64,000 nt of DNA, from contig JAUWWQ010000016.1 in assembly GCA_030616775.1 (NCBI GenBank), positions 1-64,000 on the forward strand. Reading direction: 5' to 3'. A program made the translations under genes and the position numbers. Shown here piece by piece: positions 9,055-17,734 of this stretch (its first letter is position 1; every line of letters begins with the position of its first letter). The notes under the pieces are model-generated. The model had not been told where the DNA came from. It saw nothing but the letters and a program-made list of their open reading frames with translations, and searched no databases. This stretch comes from Planctomycetota bacterium. GTDB lineage: Bacteria; Planctomycetota; Phycisphaerae; UBA1845.

Positions 9055-10062
9055 TTATCGGACGGCCGGGCGCGCCCCTTGAGATTCGTATGCTGTCCCG
9101 CTGGCGTTGCCTGCCACCAGCCTTCGTATGGCTGCTTCAAGCATATGGTATAACGTCCGTACGCCAGGCTCGTACCGGAAGGACTCCGCAAAGTGAGCAA
9201 GCGCATCGGCGTAGCGGCCGGCGCGATATGCACTGCAACCGAGCTGCCGACCCAACCGCCCGAGATTCCGCCTGACCGCCCGGCGCTGTTCGCCCGACAG
9301 ATCGTCAAAAGTGTCATGGATTGCGTGCAGCAGATTCTGATAACACCGGGCGTTGCGACGTTTGTCGGTCCGGCTCAGGCTTCCGCGCTGATAGTGGTAA
9401 ATCGACAAGGGCTCATCCACGAAGCCCGCCCGGCATGCCTTAGCGACCATTAAATAGAACAACCACTCCTCGCCGAACATCTGGTCGACCGGGAACCGAA
9501 TCGAAGTTCCGAGAACCTCGCGACGAACCATCCCGACAATGGTTGAGATGAAGTATGCCCGGATTAGCACATCAAACAGATTCCCTTTGCACACACATAA
9601 ACCGGGTCCAACAGTCTCGTAAGGGACCGCGCGAGCTATGGGGTGGGTCGCGTCGAATGCACTCTCATGCCATATGCCGTCAAGATCCACGAACGCATAG
9701 TCACTATAGACAAGCCCGAGATCCGGTCTGAGGTCGAACAGTGCCAGTTGACGCTCCAGCTTGGCTGGCAGAAACTCATCGTCCGAGTCAAGGAAAGCCA
9801 CGAAACGCCCACTGCATACGTCGACGCCGCGGTTTCGCGCACTACTGCTCCCCTGGTTTGGCTGACGGATATAGATGAATCGCTCCTTCAGTCGCTCCCG
9901 GTAGCGTGCTGTCACATCTTCAGTTCCGTCGGTGGAGCCGTCGTCGACAAGGACGATCTCCCAATCGTCAACCGTTTGAGCCACAACAGAGTCCAGCGCA
10001 CGAGGCAGCAGCGCCTGGCGGTTATAGGTTGGCACGATGACCGAGACTGCCGGGCTACTCAT
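9055..10062 (-). CDS. Glycosyltransferase family 2 (GT-A)
   Basis: 335 residues beginning VSVIVPTYNRQALLPRALDSV, with the nucleotide-sugar motif VLVDDGSTDGTEDV and the metal-binding FLDSDDEFLPAKL (DxD) typical of inverting GT2 enzymes. The acceptor region carries GEEWLFYLMVAKACR, an ED-like catalytic pattern. The C-terminal 90 residues are helical and TPR-like (AYRAGRYADALAHFAESFRYEPG), a common tail in planctomycete GT2 proteins. The ATG overlaps the upstream stop by four bases (ATGA). Probably adds one sugar of the exported glycan. Confidence 0.88.
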   Translation of the reverse strand: MSSPAVSVIVPTYNRQALLPRALDSVVAQTVDDWEIVLVDDGSTDGTEDVTARYRERLKERFIYIRQPNQGSSSARNRGVDVCSGRFVAFLDSDDEFLPAKLERQLALFDLRPDLGLVYSDYAFVDLDGIWHESAFDATHPIARAVPYETVGPGLCVCKGNLFDVLIRAYFISTIVGMVRREVLGTSIRFPVDQMFGEEWLFYLMVAKACRAGFVDEPLSIYHYQRGSLSRTDKRRNARCYQNLLHAIHDTFDDLSGEQRRAVRRNLGRLGRQLGCSAYRAGRYADALAHFAESFRYEPGVRTLYHMLEAAIRRLVAGNASGTAYESQGARPAVR

Positions 10063-11438
10063 CGCATACCTGCTTCAACCAGTGAGGCGACCCTTCGATC
10101 CAATTCGCTGTCCCGTCTCACCAATTGATCGAGCACCGCAGCGAGCTTGCCGGTTAAGGTGATCCGGCTATATGGTTCAAGCCGGTCTCTGGGACAGCCG
10201 GGCACAGGCCTTTCCGTTCGCCATGCTTCGTACAGTTCGCTCAGCGCGCCAGCGATGGCCCGCTCATCGAAGCCTACTGACAGCCCGGCTTTGCACGACC
10301 GCACGATGGCTTCACACTCACCGCCGGCCGGGCCCACAACGAGAATAGGCCGCTGCGCGGCTAGATACTCAAACAGCTTCGCCGGAATCACCGATGCCGC
10401 ATTGCGACCTTCAGGAACGTTCAACAGAAGTGCGTCGGCGGACCGCATCTCGCGCACTGCTTCCTCATGCGATACATATCCCGTGAACGCAAACTCGACA
10501 CCGGTCGCCCGGATCTTCTCGCGAGTCACGCTGCTGACATGACCGACGAGACGCAGCACGAATTGCTCCCGGTCAAGTCCAAGCTGCGTGACGAACCGTC
10601 GCAGCCCGGCGAACCAGTCGTCATTGGCACGCCAGTGGTCGAATCTGCCGACATGGGCGAGCACGAACCGCTTTTGGCCCTGAGACGACCCGGTATCCGC
10701 GGAGGAAAAATCCGACGGATCGAACCCGTTGGTGATGGTCAAGAACCTGTGTCGTCGCTTTGGCACATGCCCGGCCAGGATGGCCGTCTGACGATGGCTG
10801 ACGCCTACAACGGCATCCGCCGTCTCGAGAATTTGCTGCTCCAGCCGACGGTGAGCGGCTTGCCGCTTGGGAGAAGTCTCGCAATAGCGATAGTCGTCGG
10901 TCCAAAGATCACGGAAGTCGGCCACCCACGGCAGATTCGTTTTCTTCCTGAGCAGCAGCCCCAGCAAATGGTTGGACGCCGGGCTGAACGTCGAATATAT
11001 CGCGTCGATCCGCTGATCGTGTATCAAACGGCAGAGCGGCCGGAGGCTCGCCCGCGCCCAAGACGAGTATTGATCCGGCATACCGGCCCTGGCAAGCCGG
11101 GCTTCCAGGCGCCAGTCGATGGCCCGGCCGAGATTCGACGCAATGCCGTCACCATCGCTCACGCCGCGCAGCCAGCTTCGCACTCCGCGAAACCTGCCGC
11201 CATCTTGCCGGGCGTGGACCGTCACCTCTTCCGGCAGATCAGACAGCAATGTCGGGTCTTGCGGCATGCCCTCAAGCCCGTCAACCGTCCAGACCGTCGG
11301 CAACCACCCGGACCGGGGCAGATACTTGGCAAACTGCGCCGAGCGCTGCACCCCTGAGCCGCCCGTCGGCGGAAACGCGCAGGCCACCATCAAGACTCGT
11401 CGCTGCCGTTGTTGTGACGTAATCGTGTCGGTAGCCAT
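10059..11438 (-). CDS. Glycosyltransferase family 4
   Basis: About 459 residues from ATG 11438 (MATDTITSQQRQRR). VLMVACAFPPTGGSGVQRSAQFAKYLP is the usual acceptor-side start of the sub-family of GT4 proteins found in exopolysaccharide loci, WVADFRDLWTDDY is a strongly conserved segment of the same group, and PAKLFEYLAAQRPILVVGP forms the donor-binding end. A longer frame to 11525 would overlap the preceding gene by 52 bases and is less likely. Located mid-operon; substrate unknown. Confidence 0.85.
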   Translation of the reverse strand: MATDTITSQQRQRRVLMVACAFPPTGGSGVQRSAQFAKYLPRSGWLPTVWTVDGLEGMPQDPTLLSDLPEEVTVHARQDGGRFRGVRSWLRGVSDGDGIASNLGRAIDWRLEARLARAGMPDQYSSWARASLRPLCRLIHDQRIDAIYSTFSPASNHLLGLLLRKKTNLPWVADFRDLWTDDYRYCETSPKRQAAHRRLEQQILETADAVVGVSHRQTAILAGHVPKRRHRFLTITNGFDPSDFSSADTGSSQGQKRFVLAHVGRFDHWRANDDWFAGLRRFVTQLGLDREQFVLRLVGHVSSVTREKIRATGVEFAFTGYVSHEEAVREMRSADALLLNVPEGRNAASVIPAKLFEYLAAQRPILVVGPAGGECEAIVRSCKAGLSVGFDERAIAGALSELYEAWRTERPVPGCPRDRLEPYSRITLTGKLAAVLDQLVRRDSELDRRVASLVEAGMR

Positions 11439-11473
11439 GCTCAAGGCAAGTCTTCCACAGACGACCAACAGAG

Positions 11474-12571
11474 TCACACCCAAACCGAAGCACGGTCGAG
11501 GGCTCGGTGATACGTGTGCACCCATTGATCGAGGACACGCCGCCGGTCAAAGTGCTCTCGCACCCATTCCCGGCCAGCCTGGCCCATCTGCAGACGTCGC
11601 GGGCCGTCGCGCAACAGCGTAACTAATGCATCCGCCAGCGCTTCAACCGATTTCGCAGGTATAAGTAACCCCGTCTCCTCGTGGCAGACCGTATCCCGCA
11701 GCCCGCCGACATCCGTCGCCACCACCGGCACGCCCATCGCCGACGATTCCAAAGCCGCCACTCCGAAGGCCTCATAGACTGAGGCAATCACCGTCAGATC
11801 CCATTGGGCCAACAATTTCGGAATGTCGTTATGGGGCTGGCGTGGAATCCATTGAATAGATGAATCCACTCCAAGCTTCTTGGCCAGTGTCTGACATTCT
11901 GTAAGCTGCGGCCCATCACCTACGAGATCGAACCGGGTGTCCGGCAGCTCGTCGAGCACGAGCGGTATCGCCCGCACCAGGACCGTCGGGCCATACACCT
12001 GGCGGAAACCTTTGAAGAAGCCTACACGGTACGAACCAAGGGACTGCTTAACAGCAGCTTCGTCGGGTCGAAACAGTTCCAGGTCAACGCCAAATGGGAC
12101 AACGTCTATACACTCAAGGTCGATCCGGGCGAACTTGGCGACCGCAGCGGCAAATGTCGGGCCGCATGTGGTGACCGCACCGGCATGGCGAAGCAGCATG
12201 ACGCGCGACGCGGTTAGCTCCGGTGACGGCGGCCCCTCGCCCGGTGGAGGCACAATGTCCGAGCCCCATGCTGACGCAATGAGGCAACCGTCGCTCATAA
12301 TCTCGGGCGTGAAGCCCCAATCGGAGAGAAAGTGGATGTTGACGATGTCAAACCCGCGCAAAAACCCGCGCAGATACTGCTCCCATCGTGTGTGCCATCT
12401 CCGGGGGTTGGCAAGTGATGGCCCGGGAATGCGGAAACGCTCCACGCTCACACCGGGAACGACCGCCGGTTTGTGAGTCACGATGTGCACATTTTGGCCG
12501 CATCCTGCCAGACCCTGAGCTAGACCCTGGAGGTGAGCGGACCTTGCATCACCGAAGAGGCATACTCTCAC
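11474..12571 (-). CDS. Glycosyltransferase family 4
   Basis: A GT-B fold enzyme: VRVCLFGDARSAHLQGLAQGL at the N-terminus, FDIVNIHFLSDWG, ASAWGSDIV, GVDLELFRPD, and the E-x7-E motif in YEAFGVAALESSAMGVPVVATDVGG near residue 285. The GTG at 12571 is preferred: GTGAGGAAGG lies six bases before it, while the ATG at 12592 has a weak site. It overlaps the end of the transporter ATPase gene either way. Placed directly after the exporter genes, it is likely one of the first chain-building enzymes, which is inference. Confidence 0.85.
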   Translation of the reverse strand: MRVCLFGDARSAHLQGLAQGLAGCGQNVHIVTHKPAVVPGVSVERFRIPGPSLANPRRWHTRWEQYLRGFLRGFDIVNIHFLSDWGFTPEIMSDGCLIASAWGSDIVPPPGEGPPSPELTASRVMLLRHAGAVTTCGPTFAAAVAKFARIDLECIDVVPFGVDLELFRPDEAAVKQSLGSYRVGFFKGFRQVYGPTVLVRAIPLVLDELPDTRFDLVGDGPQLTECQTLAKKLGVDSSIQWIPRQPHNDIPKLLAQWDLTVIASVYEAFGVAALESSAMGVPVVATDVGGLRDTVCHEETGLLIPAKSVEALADALVTLLRDGPRRLQMGQAGREWVREHFDRRRVLDQWVHTYHRALDRASVWV

Positions 12572-13862
12572 GCTGGCCTTCCTCACCGACATAGGTCAAT
12601 TCCGCAGGTTGGGCCGGGGCGAATGCCGCAGCCCCCGGTGGCTGCTCAGCAATAGACCATTCGTGCTCGAGACAAAGTGCTCCCGTCTTGCGGCCTTCAT
12701 CGTCGATCACCAACGGGAAGCGAAAAGGCGTGTCGACCTCGGCGGCCCCACTGTCCGCATCCCACATCCGTACGTTCCAGAAGTATTGCCCGCCGGACAG
12801 CGGAAGCCTCGGAAACACCAGCGACACAGTGTGCTGACCGACCGTACCGTCGAACACCAGGTCATCACGACCGGAATTGATACTCAGCAAGTTTTCGCTC
12901 AGCGAGGCGCGCATGTTCAATTCGACAATCAGCCGCGGAATCGGGCGGCGCACCCGAAACGTCAGCTCGGCGCGCACTTGTTCTTGCGACCGGATCCACA
13001 CCGCCTCATCACCGCCGCCATTCACGAAACGGAGATTGATGACTTCGATGCCATCCCCCTGACGCTGGTCGCCCTCGATCAAGTCCGGAGGCCTGTGTAC
13101 GTATGCCCGGGACATCGCTCCAAGATAGTATCCGATGGCATCGCGGGCCGGGCCGCCGTAAGACACGCTTCCCCGCTCCAGAACCAGAGCGCGTCCACAG
13201 ATGGACCGCATCTGATCCATGTCATGCGTAACGAAGACCAGCGTCGTTCCCCTCCCCACCAGCTCGCGCATTCGCTCCAGGCACCGGAGCCTGAACACGG
13301 CGTCGCCGACCGAAAGAACCTCATCGACCAGAAGAACATCCGGGTCCACATGCGCCGCGATGCTGAACCCTAATCGGGCGTACATGCCCGAGCTGTACCG
13401 CTTGACCGGCATGTCCAGAAACCGCTCCAGACCTGCAAAACTGACGATGGCGTCGAGCTTGCGCCTAATCTCCTCCCGGGTCATGCCCAGAATTGCGCCG
13501 TTTAGAAAAACGTTTTCCCGGCCGGTCAGGTCGCCGTGAAACCCGGCACCCACCTCAATCAGTGCCGCCGTTCGCCCTTTGACGACAACTTCGCCGCCAT
13601 CCGGTCGCAGGATGCCCGCCAGCAGCCGAAGCACCGTGCTCTTGCCTGCTCCGTTGGGGCCGATGATGCCCAGGGCGTCACCGCGGCGCACTGCAAAGTT
13701 CAGGTCGCGAAGGGCCCAAAAGACGGACTGCCCGTTTTGCTCGCTGGGACCACCGAATATGCGGCGGATTCCGCCGGCAAGAAGATCGCGTAGTGAATCA
13801 TGGGTTGCGCCGAGGCGGAAACGCTTGGATACCTTTGACAGACTCACCACGGTGTCGCACAT
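12549..13862 (-). CDS. wzt: Polysaccharide ABC exporter ATPase with C-terminal glycan-binding domain (Wzt-like)
   Basis: 437 residues. Residues 1-250 are the nucleotide-binding domain with Walker A GPNGAGKS (68-75), signature YSSGM (156-160), Walker B VLLVDE (176-181) and the switch His in FVTHDM. The signature YSSGMYARLGF and the VGAGFHGDLTGRENV loop are specific to the O-antigen/teichoic-acid exporter group. Residues about 270-437 form an extra beta-rich domain like the Wzt C-terminal module, which in E. coli O8/O9a recognises the modified chain end. Together with the two methyltransferases downstream this supports a chain-termination/recognition scheme. ATG 13862 shares its A with the permease TGA (TGATG). 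Confidence 0.92.
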   Translation of the reverse strand: MCDTVVSLSKVSKRFRLGATHDSLRDLLAGGIRRIFGGPSEQNGQSVFWALRDLNFAVRRGDALGIIGPNGAGKSTVLRLLAGILRPDGGEVVVKGRTAALIEVGAGFHGDLTGRENVFLNGAILGMTREEIRRKLDAIVSFAGLERFLDMPVKRYSSGMYARLGFSIAAHVDPDVLLVDEVLSVGDAVFRLRCLERMRELVGRGTTLVFVTHDMDQMRSICGRALVLERGSVSYGGPARDAIGYYLGAMSRAYVHRPPDLIEGDQRQGDGIEVINLRFVNGGGDEAVWIRSQEQVRAELTFRVRRPIPRLIVELNMRASLSENLLSINSGRDDLVFDGTVGQHTVSLVFPRLPLSGGQYFWNVRMWDADSGAAEVDTPFRFPLVIDDEGRKTGALCLEHEWSIAEQPPGAAAFAPAQPAELTYVGEEGQRESMPLR

Positions 13863-14689
13863 CAGATGCTCTCCGCGAACTTAAACGACGCCCGCCGGAA
13901 ACAGACCCATCCGCCGATCAGCACAATCACTGCCACGACCGTGGCATAGAGCATTGGACCGGCCTGGGGCCATCGCCCGTAGATCACGCAATCGCGATAG
14001 GCACCGATAAGCGGAACCAGGGGATTAACCGATATGATCCGGGCCAGCAGCGATCCGTCTTGCGGAACGGGAACCACCACTGCCGACACGAACATCCAAA
14101 GCTGGATCAACACGCTGAAGACCTGCCGGACGTCCCGATAGAACAGATTGGCCATGGCCAGCAGCATTCCGATCCCGATAGTCAGAGCGATCTGCACCGT
14201 AACGAGCACCGGGATAAACGCGAGCGTCCAGTGCGGTGTGAAAGCCCACTTGCCGGAAAGGTGAAAGTAGGCCACCAGACCCACCAGCACCGTCATGGCA
14301 ATGGCGAAGTCCGCAAATGAACTGGCGATGCATGATAACGGAAAGACTTCACGCGGAAAGTAGACCTTGGTGACCAGGTTGCGGTTGGCCACCAACGAGT
14401 TCACACAGCCGCTCAGGCTCACCGCAAAGAACGTCCACGGTACGATCCCGATATACGCATACAGGGCGTAGGGCATGCGCACGTTCAGCACCGAGGATGC
14501 ATCGATGGCCCGCGTGAAGACGAAGGTAAAGACGAGCATCATGGACAGCGGCAGGAGGACGGCCCAGCCCACACCCAACACCGACTGCTTGTACCTGACG
14601 CGAATGTCTCGCCAGGTGAGGCTTACAAGCAGCGAACGGTAGCGCAGCAACTCGGTAAGGCTACCGCTGATTCCCAAGGCGCGCACCAC
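13862..14689 (-). CDS. wzm: Polysaccharide ABC exporter permease (Wzm-like)
   Basis: 275 residues with about six membrane helices. The N-terminus (ELLRYRSLLVSLTWRDIRVRYKQSVLGVGWAVLLP) is the amphipathic gate-helix/first-helix signature of ABC-2 exporters of O-antigen, capsule or teichoic acid; LFYRDVRQVFSVLIQLWMFVSAVVVPV and SVNPLVPLIGAYRDCVIYGRWP are the matching C-terminal half motifs. It forms the inner-membrane pore with the downstream ATPase. First gene of the operon, 113 bases after gpsA on the same strand. Confidence 0.92.
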   Translation of the reverse strand: MVRALGISGSLTELLRYRSLLVSLTWRDIRVRYKQSVLGVGWAVLLPLSMMLVFTFVFTRAIDASSVLNVRMPYALYAYIGIVPWTFFAVSLSGCVNSLVANRNLVTKVYFPREVFPLSCIASSFADFAIAMTVLVGLVAYFHLSGKWAFTPHWTLAFIPVLVTVQIALTIGIGMLLAMANLFYRDVRQVFSVLIQLWMFVSAVVVPVPQDGSLLARIISVNPLVPLIGAYRDCVIYGRWPQAGPMLYATVVAVIVLIGGWVCFRRASFKFAESI

Positions 14690-14802
14690 TTATGGGCCCT
14701 CCAGTCACGGCCGATCCGTACATTCGTCCCGGTTTTATCGGCTGTTTGTTGACGTGCCTTTTGATGTGCCTGGAGCAGTGGTCTGAGACCTTGCCGGCCT
14801 CG

Positions 14803-15804
14803 TTACTCGCCGTGCAATCGGCGGGTCATAAGCTCATTAATGGCGTCGGCAGGTCGACGCCCCTCGAACAGGACCGAGGCCACGCCTGAGACGATCGGCA
14901 TTTCCACATTATGCCGCCGGGCCAATTCCAGCACGCTACGCGTGGTCGGTATTCCTTCGATGACCGATGGGGTGGAGGCAATGACCTCGTCCGCCGTAGC
15001 CCCCCGGCCGATGCGCTCCCCGGCACTGCGGTTTCGACCGATCTTCGAGACGCACGTGGTAATCAAATCGCCGACGCCGGCCAACCCCCGGTAAGTGTCC
15101 GGAGACGCTCCCAGTGCCACGCCGAGCCGGGTGATCTCCACCAGCCCGCGCGTGACCAGGGCGGCCTTTGCGTTGTCGCCGGCCTCGATGCCGTCGCCTA
15201 TGCCGGCGGCAAGGGCGATCACATTCTTGACCGCACCGGCCAGCTCGACCCCGACCAGATCGCGGCTTGTGTATACCCGAAAGTAGCTCGTGCTAAACCC
15301 GCTCTGAACCAGCTTCGCCAGGGCCTCGTCTTCGGAGGCCGCGACCACGCTGGTGGGCTTCATCATCGCAACTTCGGGCCCGATGCTCGGTCCGGAAAGA
15401 CAGACCAGTGGCACTTCGCCGATACAGTCTGCGATAATAGCCGTTGGACGAAGGAGCGTCCCGACTTCGATCCCTTTGGCCACACTGACAATCGGAACCG
15501 CGCGCGGCACACACTCCGTGAAACGTTGCCACACGGAACGAATGTATTGACAGGGCACAGCCGAGACGATCAGCGTGGGGTCATCGAAGGCCAGCGACGG
15601 CTCACTGACCAGCTTGATCGACTCGGGCAACGGATGACCGGGAAGAAAGCGCTTGTTCTCCCGATCCTTCTGAAGCGTGGTGATGTGCTCCGGAAACGCT
15701 CCCCAAAGCGTGACCGAGGTGCCGCGACGTGCCAACAGCAGCGCACAAACTGTCCCCATGGCCCCGTCGCCAATGATGCTCACGTGTGCCAAGGGTGGAG
15801 GCAT
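14803..15804 (-). CDS. gpsA: Glycerol-3-phosphate dehydrogenase [NAD(P)+]
   Basis: 333 residues from ATG 15804 (MPPPLAHVSIIGDG). The dinucleotide motif is GDGAMGTVCALLLARRG; SAVPCQYIRSV, SVAKGIEVGTL, LSGPSIGPEVA and ELAGAVKNVIALAAGIGDGI (with the catalytic Lys) are diagnostic for GpsA, as are GLAGVGDLITTCVSKIGRN and VIEGIPTTRSVLELARR. The enzyme interconverts DHAP and sn-glycerol 3-phosphate, the entry to phospholipid synthesis. The longer frame to 15918 adds a non-conserved basic leader and is rejected. Confidence 0.95.
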   Translation of the reverse strand: MPPPLAHVSIIGDGAMGTVCALLLARRGTSVTLWGAFPEHITTLQKDRENKRFLPGHPLPESIKLVSEPSLAFDDPTLIVSAVPCQYIRSVWQRFTECVPRAVPIVSVAKGIEVGTLLRPTAIIADCIGEVPLVCLSGPSIGPEVAMMKPTSVVAASEDEALAKLVQSGFSTSYFRVYTSRDLVGVELAGAVKNVIALAAGIGDGIEAGDNAKAALVTRGLVEITRLGVALGASPDTYRGLAGVGDLITTCVSKIGRNRSAGERIGRGATADEVIASTPSVIEGIPTTRSVLELARRHNVEMPIVSGVASVLFEGRRPADAINELMTRRLHGE

Positions 15805-15877
15805 CGGACGGCTCTTGTGCACCTGAAGGCAGCACCTCGACCATCGTGGATCTCGGTGAGCCTCCCGATCGAGCGCC

Positions 15878-16066
15878 TTAAAAGCCTGAGAGCGGTATGT
15901 TAAAGAGGCCGAATACAACGCTGCTGATCAGATTGGTCGCAATCGAGTTCAGCAGCCCTTGACCGATGGCGCTCAGATCGACGCTGCATCCGCCGGCTTG
16001 CAGCAACAGCCCCGCGCCCAGGATCGGCGCCATCTTCCGCACGATCGAATTCCAATGTCTCACCAT
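15878..16066 (-). CDS. Small exported/lipoprotein-like protein
   Basis: A 62-residue product from ATG 16066 (MVRHWNSIVRKMAP). It has a basic N-region, a hydrophobic core ILGAGLLLQAGGC that could be a lipobox or signal-peptide end, and a mature tail with a second apolar stretch (NLISSVVFGLFNIPLSGF). Short proteins of this shape are frequent in planctomycetes and have no assigned role. It precedes gpsA by about 75 bases but is unlikely to be functionally linked. Confidence 0.5.
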   Translation of the reverse strand: MVRHWNSIVRKMAPILGAGLLLQAGGCSVDLSAIGQGLLNSIATNLISSVVFGLFNIPLSGF

Positions 16067-16146
16067 TGCGTTATCCCTGTCGAAAAGTAGTCGTTCTTGG
16101 CCCCCTCCGTCGTCTAACATCCAATACAGCCACAAAGAGCTGGCCT

Positions 16147-16202
16147 GAGAATCCCTTCTCGGTCCTGACGTACGTGCCAAGATAGGATTCTCGGCACAGC
16201 GG
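16147..16202 (-). repeat. Module 2 palindromic pair (CCGAGAA type)
   Basis: Two hairpins: GAGAATCCCTTCTCGGTCC at 16147 onward, with its outer left arm eroded, and GTGCCAAGATAGGATTCTCGGCAC at 16174-16197. The same pair, in the same order and with the same linker type, occurs at 31015-31093 (same orientation) and 35717-35775 (opposite orientation). Here it directly abuts the truncated module 1 element at 16204. Confidence 0.75.
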
Positions 16203-16203
16203 C

Positions 16204-16319
16204 ATAAGTCCTGCTACTATCTGAGCCGCGGGCTTTAGCCCGCGCGGTGCTCCGCGCAGGCTAAAGCCTGCGGCTCGGCGCGTAATCTATAGTCGTAGTA
16301 TTTGTGAAACACGGTACTA
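16204..16319 (-). repeat. Module 1 palindromic element, one end truncated
   Basis: Read on the minus strand it starts TAGTACCGTGTTTCACAAAT at 16319 and runs through the GCCGCAGGCTTTAGCCTGC palindrome to CAGGACTTAT. It matches the complete element at 22346-22475 at nearly every position but lacks the last 13 or so bases of the far terminal repeat, where module 2 begins instead. Its first three bases (16319-16317) are the TAG stop codon of the SH3-domain gene. Confidence 0.85.
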
Positions 16320-17585
16320 GTCCTGCGGCGACAAATCGCTCGGAACCGCCGGGGGCTCCAGGAGAATCAGGTCGCCGGCCACGTAGATCGGCACAGGATT
16401 CACTCCGCCGGACTGCAACCGCTTGGCCACCGCTCGAACACCGATATACCGACCGAGAAAGCCGTCCACGTCGATGGTCGATCCCTGCGGAATCTCCACA
16501 TAGCCGATGGTCCGTTCACGACCTCCGCCGGCATCAATCAGCCGGTATCGGCATGGCAGTTTTCCAGGGGGATACAAGGCGCTGACGCGCAGCTCACCTT
16601 GTGCATCGAGCCCTTGCGGAATCGAGGGCAACTCCTCACGGATTCTCGCCCGGTCCTCCAGGAATCCACGGCGTTTCCAGCCCGTTTCCTCTTCGAGTTT
16701 CCGCAGCTTCCGAACGGTGTCGATCAACGCCTCCATGTCACTTAGTTGGTCGATGCGGATCTGTGCAAATTGCCGGGCGGCATCGTCCTTCGCACGTTCC
16801 GCAATCGCCTTGTAGCGATCGATCAACGGCTGGAAGTCTCTCTCGGGCACAGGCTTGGCCAACACTGCCCTTACCGCCGCATCAATATCCTCCAGTTCCT
16901 GCTGCTTCTTGGGCTGCTGGGACACGGCCGGCACAACCTCAGCCGCTGCAGGGGCGTCAGTTTCGACCTCGTCGTCGTCGGGTGTTCCCGTGTCTACAGG
17001 GCCCGCTTCGGGTGTTACGGCGCTGGGCGAAACCGTTTCACGGTCGGTCTGCTCCGCTGCAGCCAAGGCGTCAGGCACGGGTTCCACGTAACCGCGATTG
17101 ACCCAGACGGTCGTGCCGGCCGGGGGCTTGATCCGCAGGAATCCGTCGGCCTCACGACCAAGGATGGTGACTTCCGTTCCTTTGGGCAATTGCATCTGTA
17201 TTGTGTACTTGAGCTTGCTGAAGTCGGGCAACGTCGAGCCGGCACGAACACGGACGTTGTTGCCGTTTACCACGCCGGTTGTTCCGCCTGCTGTGTCAAC
17301 GTAGTCGCCCGAGATGAAGCTGAAGACCCCTTCAGGCGGCACGATCTCGTACCAGTCGCCGGTATCACCCACGATGGTTAGGCGATCCCCTGCATTCAGC
17401 TTGTAGACCGGGTAATGGTTCAGGCTGGGGCCGCTGCGCACGTACACATCATTGCCGATTACCTCGCCCTGACTGATCGCCGGCCTTGTCCGCTCCTGGC
17501 CGGTAGCGTCGATCACCACCGGCAGGAAGGCCAAAGCCCAGACAATCCACAGGGCCCTTCTTGCGAAACACAACTTTCGAAACAT
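16317..17585 (-). CDS. Exported protein with two bacterial SH3 domains
   Basis: 422 residues from ATG 17585 (MFRKLCFARRALWIVWALAFLPVVIDATG), a classic signal peptide. Residues about 38-90 (GEVIGNDVYVRSGPSLNHY ... WYEIVPPEGVFSFISGDYV) and 92-165 (GNNVRVRAGSTLPDF ... DGFLRIKPPAGTTVWVNRGYV) are two SH3b domains, which usually bind peptidoglycan or other envelope polymers. A Pro/Ala/Glu-rich linker (about 170-230), a helical segment and a C-terminal small beta region (DVDGFLGRYIGVRAVAK) follow. Likely periplasmic. The TAG stop is the terminal triplet of the palindromic element, so the original 3' end may have been changed by that insertion. Confidence 0.8.
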   Translation of the reverse strand: MFRKLCFARRALWIVWALAFLPVVIDATGQERTRPAISQGEVIGNDVYVRSGPSLNHYPVYKLNAGDRLTIVGDTGDWYEIVPPEGVFSFISGDYVDTAGGTTGVVNGNNVRVRAGSTLPDFSKLKYTIQMQLPKGTEVTILGREADGFLRIKPPAGTTVWVNRGYVEPVPDALAAAEQTDRETVSPSAVTPEAGPVDTGTPDDDEVETDAPAAAEVVPAVSQQPKKQQELEDIDAAVRAVLAKPVPERDFQPLIDRYKAIAERAKDDAARQFAQIRIDQLSDMEALIDTVRKLRKLEEETGWKRRGFLEDRARIREELPSIPQGLDAQGELRVSALYPPGKLPCRYRLIDAGGGRERTIGYVEIPQGSTIDVDGFLGRYIGVRAVAKRLQSGGVNPVPIYVAGDLILLEPPAVPSDLSPQD

Positions 17586-17734
17586 GGTGGGCGATCCCCT
17601 GACTGGCGTCCTCCGGTTGTTCGCGGCACACACCGCGGCAGCCAAAACTACCTCGCCCATAGGTACCTGTCAACGCACGCCTGTCGTCCCGCGGCTAACC
17701 AGGCCCGCGAACCTCTGGTATACTTCCCGCCCTT

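Noticed and set aside
12609-13373. 254-codon open frame on the plus strand
   Set aside because: Antisense to the exporter ATPase with intact Walker motifs.
14911-15903. 330-codon open frame on the plus strand
   Set aside because: Antisense to gpsA, whose family motifs are unmistakable on the minus strand.
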